Source: Tabrizicola sp. (GTDB lineage: Bacteria > Pseudomonadota > Alphaproteobacteria > Rhodobacterales > Rhodobacteraceae). From it: a DNA stretch of 64,000 nt. The translations under genes were made by a program, and so were the position numbers. Shown here in pieces: positions 53,009-62,220 of the stretch (position 1 is its first letter; each line of letters starts with the position of its first letter). The notes under the pieces are model-generated. The model ran no database searches. It was not told where the DNA came from and saw nothing but the letters and a program-made list of their open reading frames with translations. The stretch lies in NCBI RefSeq assembly GCF_022842145.1, contig NZ_JALHQD010000010.1, forward strand, positions 83,943-147,942, in the 5' to 3' direction.

Positions 53009-53883
53009 TTCAGCCACCTTTCCGACCGGGTGCGGAGGACGATGTAGGTCACGTTGGCCAGACCGGTGATGACGATCATCCCGAAGGCAAGGGCGTACCC
53101 GAGGTTCGGGTTGCCCAGCACATCCCCACGGATCTGCGCGAAAAGCTTGATCGGGACGATATTCAGCTGCGGCCCGGTCAGGGCAAAGGCGGTGGCAACG
53201 GCACCGAACGAGTTGGCAAAGAGCAGCGCGAAGGTCCCGAGTATCGAGGGGAACAGGATCGGCAGGGCCACCATCCGCCAGTATTGTGCACCGGTCGCCC
53301 CCAAGACTTCAGCTGCTTCGCGCCATTCGCGCTTCAAGCCGTCAAGCGCTGGGATAATGATCAGGATCATCAGCGGAATCTGGAAAAAGAGATAGGTGAC
53401 CACCAGTCCCCAGAAGCTGAGAAGGTTGAACCCCATGGCACGCAGGTTGATCCCGAACTCGGTCTTGAGCCACAGCGTCACCAGCCCGGCCGGGCCAAGC
53501 GTCGCAATGAAGGCAAAGGCAAGCGGAACGCCGGCAAAGTTGGATGCGACACCGGAGAAAGTAAGAAGTGGACTGCGCACGCGCTTGGGAAGGCCGCCAA
53601 AGACCACGGCTGAAGCCATGGCAAAGCCTGCCGCACATCCCAGAAGCGCCGTGATCAAAGACAGCTTGATCGAGGTCCAGTAGGCACTGCGGATCGAGTC
53701 GGTATTCAGATCGATCAGGTTTTGCAGCGTGAAACCGCCCTCGGGCGACTGAAACGCACCGATCACGATCTTCATCGTCGGCATAATCAGGAAAAGCATC
53801 GCAAACGCCACGAAGGGCAAGATGCCCAGCCATTCGACCGGCAAGCGCCGTTTGGGCGGGCGGCGCAATTGTGCTTCGGACAT
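53005..53883 (-). CDS. ABC transporter permease, PotB type
   Basis: A 292-residue permease with a basic cytosolic N-terminus (RRPPKRRLP) and six membrane segments. Coupling loop EAAEVLGATGAQYWRMVALP is visible. ATG 53883 is preferred over an upstream in-frame codon that would run into the hairpin after the binding-protein gene. It pairs with the PotC-type permease. Confidence 0.9.
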   Translation of the reverse strand: MSEAQLRRPPKRRLPVEWLGILPFVAFAMLFLIMPTMKIVIGAFQSPEGGFTLQNLIDLNTDSIRSAYWTSIKLSLITALLGCAAGFAMASAVVFGGLPKRVRSPLLTFSGVASNFAGVPLAFAFIATLGPAGLVTLWLKTEFGINLRAMGFNLLSFWGLVVTYLFFQIPLMILIIIPALDGLKREWREAAEVLGATGAQYWRMVALPILFPSILGTFALLFANSFGAVATAFALTGPQLNIVPIKLFAQIRGDVLGNPNLGYALAFGMIVITGLANVTYIVLRTRSERWLK

Positions 53884-53935
53884 GGGCCCCTCGTCTGTCG
53901 GACTCCCAAGGCGTCTGGCGGCCTCGGTGAGAATC

Positions 53936-53961
53936 CCCTCCCCGGAGCAAGCCGGGGAGGG
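53936..53961 (-). terminator. Intercistronic hairpin after the Pot/Fbp-type binding-protein gene
   Basis: CCCTCCCCGG (53936-53945) and CCGGGGAGGG (53952-53961) form a perfect 10-bp stem with a 6-base loop, 16 bases downstream of the binding-protein stop. The permeases follow, so read-through must be allowed. Confidence 0.75.
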
Positions 53962-53977
53962 CAAGTGTCAGGTCAGA

Positions 53978-55081
53978 TCACTCGACGTTGGCGCCGACGG
54001 TCGTGTCCCAGCCCGCAGTGACTGCGGCCTTGTTTGCGTCCACCTCTTCCAGGGTCGGGAAATAGGCGGCCTCATACGACGCGGCCGGTGGCAGAGCATC
54101 TAGAAGATCTTGCGGGATCTTGCCTGCGGCCACCATCGCGTTGAACCGCGCGGGGTGGCAGTAGCCCTTCAGCCAGCCAAGCTGTCCCTCATCGCTATAG
54201 AGATATTCCATCCACAGTTTGGCGGCATTCGGCTGCGGTGCATAAGCACTGATAGCTTGCACATAGACCCCAGCCAGAACGCCTGACTTTGGGACCACGA
54301 CTTCGACTGGCGGGTTTCCGGCCAGCGTGTCACGTGCAGCAAGAGCATTGTAGTCCCACATGACGACGATGGGCGTGGTGCCCTGAGCAAGCGTTCCGGC
54401 CTTACCGATGACCGGGACGAAGTTTCCTGCATCGTTCAGCTGCTTAAAGAACTCCAGTCCCGCTTGGCCCGCTGCTTCGCCAGGAGCGGCGCCAGTCGAC
54501 ATCCCCGCCGCCAGAACAGCAAGGATTGCCTGGTTCGACGCACGGGGGTCACCGGCCAACGCGACCTGTCCGGCATACTCCGGCTTCAAAAGATCGGCCC
54601 AATCCTGCGGGACGTTTTCCACCAGGTCCTTGTTCACGAGGAAGGACATCACGCCGTAGTAATCGGCATACCAGTGGCCGTCGGCATCCTTGATATTCTC
54701 GGGAATCTCGTCCCAGGTTGCGACCTTGTACGCCTGCGTCAGGCCTTCAGCCTTGGCTTGCGGACCAAAGGCCAGACCCACGTCGATCACGTCAGGCGCC
54801 TGTGGACCCTTGTTGTCCTTGTTCGCCTTGATCGCCTCTATCTCGTCGGCAGAGCCGGCGTCAGGGTTCAACTCATTGACGCTGATCTCGGGGTACTTTG
54901 CTTTGAAGCCTGCGATCACGTCGCCGTAGCCACACCAGTCATGCGGCAGGGCAATGGTGCTGAGCATCCCCTCGGCCTTGGCGGCAGCCTCGACTTCGGC
55001 GAGTGACTGGGCGGTAGCGGTCGTCGCAGCCAGCAATGCTACCAGGCTGGCGGTGCGTCCAAGCGCAGTTCTGATTGTCAT
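53978..55081 (-). CDS. ABC transporter substrate-binding protein, Pot/Fbp-like
   Basis: A 367-residue periplasmic binding protein. The signal peptide ends near residue 24 (AATTATA). The mature part begins LAEVEAAAKAEG and contains WADLLKPEYAGQVAL and YLYSDEGQLGWLKGYCHP. These are typical of extracellular solute-binding proteins for polyamines, iron(III) or phosphonates. ATG 55081 follows AGGAGG at 8 bases. The ligand is undetermined: the iron-ligand Tyr-Tyr pair is not evident, and the polyamine-site Trp/Asp set cannot be confirmed by eye. Confidence 0.88.
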   Translation of the reverse strand: MTIRTALGRTASLVALLAATTATAQSLAEVEAAAKAEGMLSTIALPHDWCGYGDVIAGFKAKYPEISVNELNPDAGSADEIEAIKANKDNKGPQAPDVIDVGLAFGPQAKAEGLTQAYKVATWDEIPENIKDADGHWYADYYGVMSFLVNKDLVENVPQDWADLLKPEYAGQVALAGDPRASNQAILAVLAAGMSTGAAPGEAAGQAGLEFFKQLNDAGNFVPVIGKAGTLAQGTTPIVVMWDYNALAARDTLAGNPPVEVVVPKSGVLAGVYVQAISAYAPQPNAAKLWMEYLYSDEGQLGWLKGYCHPARFNAMVAAGKIPQDLLDALPPAASYEAAYFPTLEEVDANKAAVTAGWDTTVGANVE

Positions 55082-55258
55082 GTTGGTATCCTCCTTTGTT
55101 GACCGGCCTCGTGTAACCTTGGCGCGAGACAAGTTGCGACATCTTGCGCTCGGTCGTGCCGTTTGCTTGTCCAACCTTGTTAGGGTGGAGTTCGCTTGAT
55201 TTCCAGTCCTATCACCGTCGGGGCAAGGAATGCCCATGGTGGCCTATCAAACCAGTAC

Positions 55259-55527
55259 TCATGCGTCCGTCGACCTTCTGCCCGATGCAGTGGCTGTGTC
55301 TTGTGTCGTCCGGGCAAGCGGCAAGGATGTCGGGGGCTGCCTTGGCATCATGCGTATGATGTCTGATCGGATCTTCCCGGCCAGCGCCAGCAGCCGATCC
55401 GGATCTTTCCCAAGATGGGCCGCAATCTTGATGGACAGCGCCTCGGGGGCGGTGGAAAGATCTCCCGCTCGCTCTTGGATGAGGCGGGCCAGGGCCGCGG
55501 AGGGTAATGGCGCGGGCTTCTAGAGCA
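55259..55527 (-). pseudogene. XRE-family regulator fragment
   Basis: A frame without a usable start encodes LIQERAGDLSTAPEALSI followed by AAHLGKDPDRLLALAGKI. This closely fits the C-terminal end of XRE helix-turn-helix regulators, where helix 4-5 reads like AEALGxDPDELLALAG. The helix-turn-helix itself is missing, and a stop codon lies upstream. It reads leftwards to TGA at 55259-55261. Confidence 0.5.
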
Positions 55528-55562
55528 GGAGGACCAAATTTCGCACGCGTAATACACTGTGC

Positions 55563-55930
55563 ACAAGGACGCGCGTCAAACCTCCGGGGGTGCAAGACAA
55601 ACTCCTCGCCCTGGAAGGCCGCATTGCAGCAATCAATGCGGAACTTGCCGGCCCTGCCCCAACGCCGGTGCGTTAACCCGGACCTGTCGGAGTTCTACTG
55701 GCGCAAGGTCACGGAGCTTGCCATCACGCCTGCGGATCCTGCGGCTGCCTCGCCCCCGCGAGAGGTGGTGCGAAGCCTGATCGAGAAGGTCTCCGGGCGA
55801 TGGAAGGAGGGCCAGGCGGTCATCGTGTTCGACGGCGCGCTGAGGGCGTTGCTTGAGCTGGCCCAGAATGCAAAAAGCCCCGCGTTGACGGGGCGTGTAG
55901 GTATCGAGTTTAGTTCGCTTGAGGTGGTTG
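55563..55930 (+). pseudogene. Serine site-specific recombinase C-terminal remnant, frameshifted
   Basis: One frame reads TRVKPPGVQDKLLALEGRI and AAINAELAGPAPTPVR, then stops at TAA 55674-55676. The next frame continues directly with NPDLSEFYWRKVTELA, REVVRSLIEKVSGRW and LLELAQNAKSP. Together they match the coiled-coil and C-terminal tail of large serine recombinases, with a single frameshift at about 55671-55676. The catalytic and zinc domains are gone, so it is inactive. Confidence 0.6.
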
Positions 55931-56247
55931 CGGGGACAGGATTTGCGCAAGAGCCTACGATTTGTATCGCCGCATGATCCTCATGAACGATCTAGCCTTA
56001 GGACGCCCACGGCCCAAAGCGGACGGTCAGCGCGAAAAGCGTTTACGCGCAACTGGGATCATCCACCTTTGTGCGCAAGACGATGTATGAGCCCTTCGAG
56101 CACCTTGCTTCAGCCCGTTTTCTTTTCTCCAGTGCCCGACTGGATCGCGTTGGCAAACAGGTCACCGGGCTTTGGCGCGCCAGGCTTCTTGCCTGTCTTT
56201 GTCTTTTTCACTTCTCGGTTGCTGGGACTTTTACCTTTGGGCGGGGC

Positions 56248-56415
56248 TTAGTCCTTTCGCCCTGTTCGGGCTGTCCGAGGAAATATGCCCGCCTTGTTCA
56301 GGCGGGGTAGCAAGCGGGGGATATCCCAAAACTCGAAGCCGTGGTCGTCGATGCTGAACTTGTCAGTGTCGACAATCCACATCCAAAGCGCGATGCCAGC
56401 TGCATCGACAGCGCC
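56248..56415 (-). pseudogene. Unrecognised coding-like fragment
   Basis: A 55-codon leftward stretch bounded by TAG and TAA reads AAGIALWMWIVDTDKFSI then DHGFEFWDIPRLLPRLNKAG. It has a protein-like composition rich in Trp, Phe and Ile, but no start codon and no family that I recognise. It is probably a remnant of a longer gene. Confidence 0.3.
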
Positions 56416-57109
56416 CTACTATACCCTCAAGTGGCGCCTGGAAGGAGCGCGTTGCTCGGGAAGATCTCCGCGGTGGACCGCGTTGACTGTTAGATCCGAA
56501 TGTCAACGAGTGATGTCCAACTTAGTTTGTGACTTTTGCCGTGCTGGCTCTGCATTTGGGTTTGCTTTGCTGAGACATGGAAATGCCGCTCGCTGTCTAC
56601 AGGACATGGGCCTGTGAGCCGTGAAGAACCGTATTCGGATCAGGGAGCAAGCCATTGCCGCGCCAGTCATCCGCCCTATCAAAGCGTGCGCGGCGATGGT
56701 TTGACCCCAAATGCACCGCATTGATGGCAAGAACCGTGCAGTGCAAAACAGCAAAGCAGTGGGATCGGGCGTCTTGCTGTAGCCCAGAGAAGTGGTGATC
56801 GCCGTGCCGGGAGCGGGCATCGTGCCGTAAGCGGATTGCGAGGTCTCCGGTACCCGCCTCCATTCCTTCTGATGGCTTAACGAAAGCTAGCGTCCGAGGG
56901 TTTCAGCCAGGGTGTCAGGTTTCAGCTTCGACCCCGTTCTGGTCACTGCCTCTTCTCCCGCTCCCGGACGCGGCCGCATTTCGTGGCAGGCATCGCCGCC
57001 CCAGTCGGTCTTTCAGCGGGTTAACCAAGTCCGCCGCTGATGTGAACAATTCCCAGCCAGCGACTGTGGTCTTAGCCAGGCCTCAGCTTCGGGGCCGCGA
57101 CAGGATGCG

Positions 57110-59869
57110 TCATTCCCGCGCCGACAGTGACAGCAGACCGTCGAACAGCGCGCTCGCAACGGGGTCGGCGTCAGGGGCCGCTGCGTTCAGCCGAAAGGTG
57201 GTCGCAACCAGTTTCCCCCGACCAAGACGCTTTTCGATGATGAAGGCTCCGGGCTTGTGGACCCATCCCACAACGACACCGGCATGGACGCGGCCCTGGA
57301 ACTCCCACGGCCGGAAGCCGGTCATCAGTTGATGCGGCACGACCCCGGTGAATGACAGGTCGAACATCGGCCCGCCCGGCAGGTGCGAGAACACCCCGTC
57401 CCGGCGCAGCCAACTGAAGTTGCCGACCCAGTCGCCACGCCAGATGCTGCGGTGGCGGTCGACCAGCTGGTAGCCGGGGAAGGTGAAGTAGGCACCGGAC
57501 CGAAACCCGCCCTGTCCGTCCTCGATCTGCATCGACATCGGCCCGTCGCGCGGCGACAGGTCGTCGCGCAGCCGGCCCGAGGCCTTGGCGACCAGTTGCA
57601 GGATCCGTGCCCCGGCGTGGATCTCCTCGACCCGCGCGGCGTCGAGTGAATGGGTGACGAAAACCTGCGCCTCCTTCGCGCCGGTGACGGTATGGCCCAA
57701 GGCAACAAGCCGTTCGGCCAGCGCATCGTCATCGGTGGCGACGCAAACCGGCGCGACCTCGCGCCGAGCATGGACGGATACGCTTTCGTCGTTCTGCGCC
57801 AGCACCCTGCCGTCAGGGGCGGTCAGCGTGAAGCTTGCCGTGACCATCGCCGAAGCCGCCCCTGCCTCGGTTGCCCCGGTCACCGGCGCGGCCGCGACGG
57901 CCATCGGCCCGGTCGCGGCCACCTTGACGGACCCGGAGTCCTTGCCGAACGCCCAATTCAGCACCGTCCCCTCCGGCAGGCTGGCCCCGCCGGTCGCGAC
58001 GCGCACATCGAACATCACCGCCTCGCCGGCCCGCGCGGCATGGCGCGCGAGCCCGGGAGAGATGACGATATCGGCGTTGGCCTTGGGCATCGCGGACGCA
58101 AAGATGCGGGGGTTCCGCGCCATGTCGAGAAGGCCATTGCCCTCCCAATGCACGTCGGTGAATTCGGTGATGACATAGCCCGCGATGGTCGGGTGGCGTC
58201 GCATCGCTTCGATCTCGTGCTTCAGGTTCATCCACTGGTGCCACTGCACCTGATCGATGAAGCCGGTGAAGCTGCCGAAGACCTGCCCGAGACCCAATTC
58301 GCGGAAGCGCGCCTCGATCCCCTGCGGCAGGGCCACGCCATCAGCCCAGGTTGCGCCATAGGCCATCCACCACGGGTCCTGCCCGTCCTTGCGCAACAGG
58401 TCGGGCTGCGGCAGGCCCCAGACGCCGAACTCGGACAGGATCAGCGGCTCCTGGCCGGTCCGGGTGATCCCCTCGCCGGTGCCGAAGGTCCAGTCGGCGC
58501 CGGCAGCGAACTCTTCGTTCAGCGCATCCCATTCCTCGCGCCGGTCGGTGGCGGTCCGGTAGTAGTGGTAATCGTTGAGGTCGGTCTTCACATGCCAGTT
58601 CGGGAAACAGGCCGAGTTGTCGACGACCAGCCGCAGCGGATCTTCGGCCTTGAGCCAGTCCACCATGTCCGACAGCCACTGCCGCTGGTCGGCCACCTCG
58701 CGCAGGCGGGTGCCCCAGTCTTCGTTGATTAGCGTCCAGATGATGATCGAGGGGTGGTTGCGGTCACGCGCGAGGATGCCCTCCATCGTCGTTCGCAACC
58801 GCGCGGCCGAAGCGGGAGTGAACGTCTCGATGTTCGGGATTTCGGTCCAGATCAAGAGGCCCAGCCGGTCCGCGACCTCATAGTAGCGCGGGTCGGGAAC
58901 CTTGATGTGGCAGCGCAGGCAGTTCAGCCCCATCGCCTTGGCCTTGCGGGCCTGATCTTCCAAAAGCTCCAGCGACGGCGGCGCACCGAAACCGTCCGGG
59001 TAGTAGTCCTGGTCCAGCGCCCCGCGCAGATACAGCGGCTGGCCGTTCAGCCAGATGCTGCCGTCCCGCGTCTCGATCTTGCGGAAGCCGAAGGTCTCGC
59101 TGAATTCATCCTCGTCCCCGCCCGCCAGCGACAGGATGGCGCGCAGAGTGTAAAGCGCGGGCGTGTCGGGCGACCAGGGCTGGATGTCGGCCAGCGTCAG
59201 ATGATGGCGCAGCCGCGCAGCTTCGACCGACAGCGTCGCCGCATGGGCCAGCTTGCCAAAAGGGTCGGTGATTTCCAGCCTGACGCTGCCCCGGAAGGCC
59301 GCCGACAGCGAAAGGTCGATGTCCAGCCGCCCATCGGGCCAGTGCGGGTCCAGCCGCAGGCTTTGGATATGGATGCGGGCGCGGGCTTCCAGCCAGACGG
59401 ACTGCCAGATGCCAGCCTGCGGGCCATACCAGCTTTGCTTGCCATGCGGGATCTCGGCGAAGTCGCTGCCGTCCCGATGATGGCCGTCGGGAAGGTCGCA
59501 CTGAACCTCCAGCCGGTTCGAGGCGCGGATCAGGTCGGCAGGGATCACCACGTCGAAGGGCAGATAGCCGCCCTCGTGGCGGGCGATTTCCTGCCCGTCC
59601 AGCCGGACCACGGCGCTGTCGCTGACCGCACCGAAACAGATCGCAACTTCGCGCCCCTGCCAGGCGGCGGGAATAGCGATGTCGCGGGCATAGGTTGCTT
59701 GGCCGAACGCCACGGCCAATTCGGGAAACTGCGCCTGCCAGTGGCCCGGAACCCGGACCTTGTGCCAATCCGTCTGGCTTTCGTGTTGGAACTCCCAGAT
59801 GCCATCGAGGGAAAGCTTGGTCCGAAGCGGGGTCCGGGCAAGCAGCGAAAGCGGGGAGTTCGGCGTCAT
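57110..59869 (-). CDS. Glycoside hydrolase family 2 enzyme (beta-galactosidase-like)
   Basis: A 919-residue GH2 protein. Domains in order: jelly-roll sugar-binding (about 15-165, LSLDGIWEFQ and KQSWYGPQAGIW), Ig-like sandwich (about 165-265), TIM-barrel catalytic domain (about 265-600), and a C-terminal beta-rich part. The acid/base is Glu383 in TLINEDWG and the likely nucleophile Glu480 in LILSEFGVWG. No signal peptide is seen, so it works in the cytosol on imported saccharides. Beta-galactosidase, beta-glucuronidase and beta-mannosidase share these motifs, so the sugar is uncertain. It is the last gene of a CUT1 sugar transporter operon, 147 bases after the binding-protein gene. Confidence 0.9.
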   Translation of the reverse strand: MTPNSPLSLLARTPLRTKLSLDGIWEFQHESQTDWHKVRVPGHWQAQFPELAVAFGQATYARDIAIPAAWQGREVAICFGAVSDSAVVRLDGQEIARHEGGYLPFDVVIPADLIRASNRLEVQCDLPDGHHRDGSDFAEIPHGKQSWYGPQAGIWQSVWLEARARIHIQSLRLDPHWPDGRLDIDLSLSAAFRGSVRLEITDPFGKLAHAATLSVEAARLRHHLTLADIQPWSPDTPALYTLRAILSLAGGDEDEFSETFGFRKIETRDGSIWLNGQPLYLRGALDQDYYPDGFGAPPSLELLEDQARKAKAMGLNCLRCHIKVPDPRYYEVADRLGLLIWTEIPNIETFTPASAARLRTTMEGILARDRNHPSIIIWTLINEDWGTRLREVADQRQWLSDMVDWLKAEDPLRLVVDNSACFPNWHVKTDLNDYHYYRTATDRREEWDALNEEFAAGADWTFGTGEGITRTGQEPLILSEFGVWGLPQPDLLRKDGQDPWWMAYGATWADGVALPQGIEARFRELGLGQVFGSFTGFIDQVQWHQWMNLKHEIEAMRRHPTIAGYVITEFTDVHWEGNGLLDMARNPRIFASAMPKANADIVISPGLARHAARAGEAVMFDVRVATGGASLPEGTVLNWAFGKDSGSVKVAATGPMAVAAAPVTGATEAGAASAMVTASFTLTAPDGRVLAQNDESVSVHARREVAPVCVATDDDALAERLVALGHTVTGAKEAQVFVTHSLDAARVEEIHAGARILQLVAKASGRLRDDLSPRDGPMSMQIEDGQGGFRSGAYFTFPGYQLVDRHRSIWRGDWVGNFSWLRRDGVFSHLPGGPMFDLSFTGVVPHQLMTGFRPWEFQGRVHAGVVVGWVHKPGAFIIEKRLGRGKLVATTFRLNAAAPDADPVASALFDGLLSLSARE

Positions 59870-59978
59870 GGTAGGTCCTTGCGGGTGGGTCTTTCAGGGA
59901 ATGGCTGGGTGGTCCGGGGCCCGCCGCACTGCGCAAGCGGGAGGAAACCGTCGTCAGGAAAAGGCAGGCCCCGGAAGT

Positions 59979-60011
59979 CTTGCCTGGGCGCGGGCTTGGC
60001 GTCCAGGCAAG
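59979..60011 (-). terminator. Intercistronic hairpin after the CUT1 binding-protein gene
   Basis: CTTGCCTGG (59979-59987) and CCAGGCAAG (60003-60011) form a perfect 9-bp stem with a 15-base loop, 5 bases after the binding-protein stop. A further pair, TCCGGGGC (59913-59920) with GCCCCGGA (59968-59975), could form a larger adjoining stem. Confidence 0.68.
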
Positions 60012-60016
60012 GGGTC

Positions 60017-61339
60017 TTAGCGGTTGCGGCGCAGGATCTGGTCGACAGACTCCTGCATCGCGGCCAGCGCGTCCGCTGGTTCGGTCCCGGTCAGCCACAT
60101 CGCGTTCAAGTCGGTGGTCATCGCCGAGAAGATCCCGCGCTGGTTCTGCACGACCGGCAGCGCCGTCGCATTCTCCGCCGTGGCTGCAAAGTCGCTGCGG
60201 TGAGGGAGCGCCGCGAACTCAGGGCTGGCGATGACCGACTGGCGGACCGACAGGTGGCCGGTGCGCGCCCACTGGAAGTTGTTGTCGTTCAGGAACTTGA
60301 TGAACGCCAGCGCGGCTTCGGTCTCTTCGGGGGTGCGGCCTTCATCTTTCGGCATCACCCACATGTGGCTGTCTGCCCAGACTTTCGGCGCGCCGAAGAT
60401 GCCCGGAACGTTGGCCACCGCGTAGTTCTTCAGCACGGCCTTGCCGCTTTTCGCCTGGCTGTCGTAGTTGTCGACGCCCCAGGTGCCGTTGATCAGGATG
60501 CCCGCTTCGCCGTTCAGGAACGCCTGCTCGGCCCCCGGATAGTCCAGCGCGGTGTTCGCCAGACCCTCGTCGTAGATCGCCTTGATCAGCGCGGCGGCCT
60601 TTTCACCCTCGGGCGTGGCGATCGAGGCTTCCTTGCCGTCAGCCGACAGCACGTCGACGCCCTGCTGCCACATGAAGCTCTCCCACAGGCGCACCATCAT
60701 CCCTTCGGACGACTGCGATTCCGTGGCGATGTAGAACTTGCCGGTCTTTTCCTTGAACTCCTTGCCCATCGAGATCAGCTCTTCGGGCGAGGTCGGCAGC
60801 TTGATCGATCCGTCCTCGTTCACGAACCCGGCCTGCGCCATCAGGTCCACATTGACGTGGAACAGAAGGGCATGCAGGTCGTAGGGCAGCGCATACAGCG
60901 TGTCGTTCGTGGTCGCGTTCTTCAGCGCGGCGGGAACGAAGTCGGCGGTGTCGATGCCCACCTTGGCAAAGCCGTCGGCCAGCGGAACCAGAAGGTCGCG
61001 GTCCGAGAAGTTCGGCAGCACGGACGAGTGCATGACGGCGACGTCCGGGATGTTGCCGGTGGAATAGGTCGCAGTCAGCTGGTCGTAATAGGCACCCCAG
61101 TCCACCGTCTGGGTCACGACCTTGGCGCCGATGGTGTTCTCGGCGTTGAACTGGTTCGCCAGCGCTGTGATGATCCCGCATTCGCCATTGGCCTCCGCGG
61201 CCTTCATGACGGTGCCATAATCGGTCTGGCAATCGCCGAAGAAGCGGAAGAAGCTGATCTCGACCGCCGAGGCCGTTCCGGCAACGCCGGTCAGCGCGGT
61301 GGCCAGCGCAAGGCGCGCCAGAAGTTTCGAATGGTGCAT
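60017..61339 (-). CDS. CUT1-family sugar ABC transporter substrate-binding protein
   Basis: A 440-residue solute-binding protein family 1 member. The signal peptide ends near GTASA. Family segments include VAVMHSSVLPNF, FLNGEAGILINGTWGVDNY and ALAFIKFLNDN; Cys residues early in the mature chain (GDCQTD and NGECG) may pair. Two ATGs are adjacent; the second (61339) is preferred because AGGAGG is only 2 bases from the first and 5 from the second. It should bind an oligosaccharide later split by the GH2 enzyme. Confidence 0.9.
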   Translation of the reverse strand: MHHSKLLARLALATALTGVAGTASAVEISFFRFFGDCQTDYGTVMKAAEANGECGIITALANQFNAENTIGAKVVTQTVDWGAYYDQLTATYSTGNIPDVAVMHSSVLPNFSDRDLLVPLADGFAKVGIDTADFVPAALKNATTNDTLYALPYDLHALLFHVNVDLMAQAGFVNEDGSIKLPTSPEELISMGKEFKEKTGKFYIATESQSSEGMMVRLWESFMWQQGVDVLSADGKEASIATPEGEKAAALIKAIYDEGLANTALDYPGAEQAFLNGEAGILINGTWGVDNYDSQAKSGKAVLKNYAVANVPGIFGAPKVWADSHMWVMPKDEGRTPEETEAALAFIKFLNDNNFQWARTGHLSVRQSVIASPEFAALPHRSDFAATAENATALPVVQNQRGIFSAMTTDLNAMWLTGTEPADALAAMQESVDQILRRNR

Positions 61340-61374
61340 CATATCCTCCTATGGATGCCTAGTCATGGTTGTGT

Positions 61375-62220
61375 TCACTTGCCCGCGCCCATGGCGACGC
61401 CCGCCACGATGAAGCGCTGGAAGATCAGGAACAGGATCACGATGGGCAGGCTGGCAAAGACGGCCGATGCCATCACCGACCCCAGTCCCTCCGAAAAGGC
61501 GAAGTTGCCCTGGATCGAAGCCAAGCCCACGGTCACGGTGAACATCTCGGCCTTGGTGGCTGACACCAGCGGCCACAAGAAATCGTTCCACGCGAAGATG
61601 AAGGTAAAGAGGCCCAGCGTTGTGAGGGCAGGCACCGACAGCGGCAGCATGATCCGCCAGAAGATGGTGAAGTACGAGGCATGGTCCAGTTCCGCCGCCT
61701 CCTCCAGCTCACGCGGGACGGCGCGGAAGAACTGGGTCATCAGGAACACCCCGATGGGCACCGCGACGCGCGGAGCGACCAGGGCGGCGTGGGTATTGTG
61801 CATCCCCCAGTCGGCGAACATGGTGAAGAGCGGGATGAAGACAGCCTGTTCCGGCACCATCAACCCGGCAATCATGATTAGGAACAGCGTGCGCTTGAAG
61901 GGAAAATCCAGCCGGGCAAAGGCGTAGCCGGCCAACGAAGACACTATCAAGACCAGCGCCGTCATGCTGACCGCGACGATGAAGCTGTGCATCAGCCAGC
62001 GCGGCACTGTGGCCAGCTTCACCAGGTTGAAATAGTTGTCGATGGTGAAGGGCCAGGGGATGAACCCTGCCGTCGACCGCATCAGCTCGACGTTCGGCTT
62101 CAGCGACATGGTGACGACCCACACCACCGGGATCATCCAGAGGATCGCGAAGGCCACGGTCAGCCCCAGAAGAATAATGTCGGTCGTCCGGGCCGAGCCA
62201 GTGCGGCGGGCGGTGCTCAT
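61375..62220 (-). CDS. CUT1-family sugar ABC transporter permease, MalG type
   Basis: A 281-residue permease with six membrane segments, the first at about 15-35. Coupling loop [22 protein letters not shown] and the typical FTFIFAWNDFLWPLV are seen. It overlaps the MalF-type gene by 4 bases and is followed after 35 bases by the binding-protein gene. Confidence 0.93.
   Translation of the reverse strand: MSTARRTGSARTTDIILLGLTVAFAILWMIPVVWVVTMSLKPNVELMRSTAGFIPWPFTIDNYFNLVKLATVPRWLMHSFIVAVSMTALVLIVSSLAGYAFARLDFPFKRTLFLIMIAGLMVPEQAVFIPLFTMFADWGMHNTHAALVAPRVAVPIGVFLMTQFFRAVPRELEEAAELDHASYFTIFWRIMLPLSVPALTTLGLFTFIFAWNDFLWPLVSATKAEMFTVTVGLASIQGNFAFSEGLGSVMASAVFASLPIVILFLIFQRFIVAGVAMGAGK

Larger units (their letters stand above)
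55082..57109. other. Two-kilobase scar of decayed genes
   Basis: No intact gene is supported over 2,028 bases. Short open stretches in several frames carry recognisable fragments: an XRE-regulator piece (55259-55527), a serine-recombinase C-terminus (55563-55930) and an unplaced Trp-rich stretch (56248-56415). The remainder to 57109 shows only short unrelated frames. The neighbouring genes on both sides are intact. The region looks like the site of an old mobile-element insertion and decay. Confidence 0.65.

Noticed and set aside
55872-55894. A leftward rho-independent terminator (GCCCCG stem followed by five T on the minus strand).
   Set aside because: It has the right shape but lies within the recombinase remnant's former coding sequence and ends no identifiable leftward gene, so function is doubtful.
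58754-61927. A very long open frame on the plus strand opposite the GH2, binding-protein and permease genes.
   Set aside because: It is a mirror of high-GC third-position bias. The product has no fold-like segments, is Arg/Gly/Gln-rich, and crosses three well-supported minus-strand genes.
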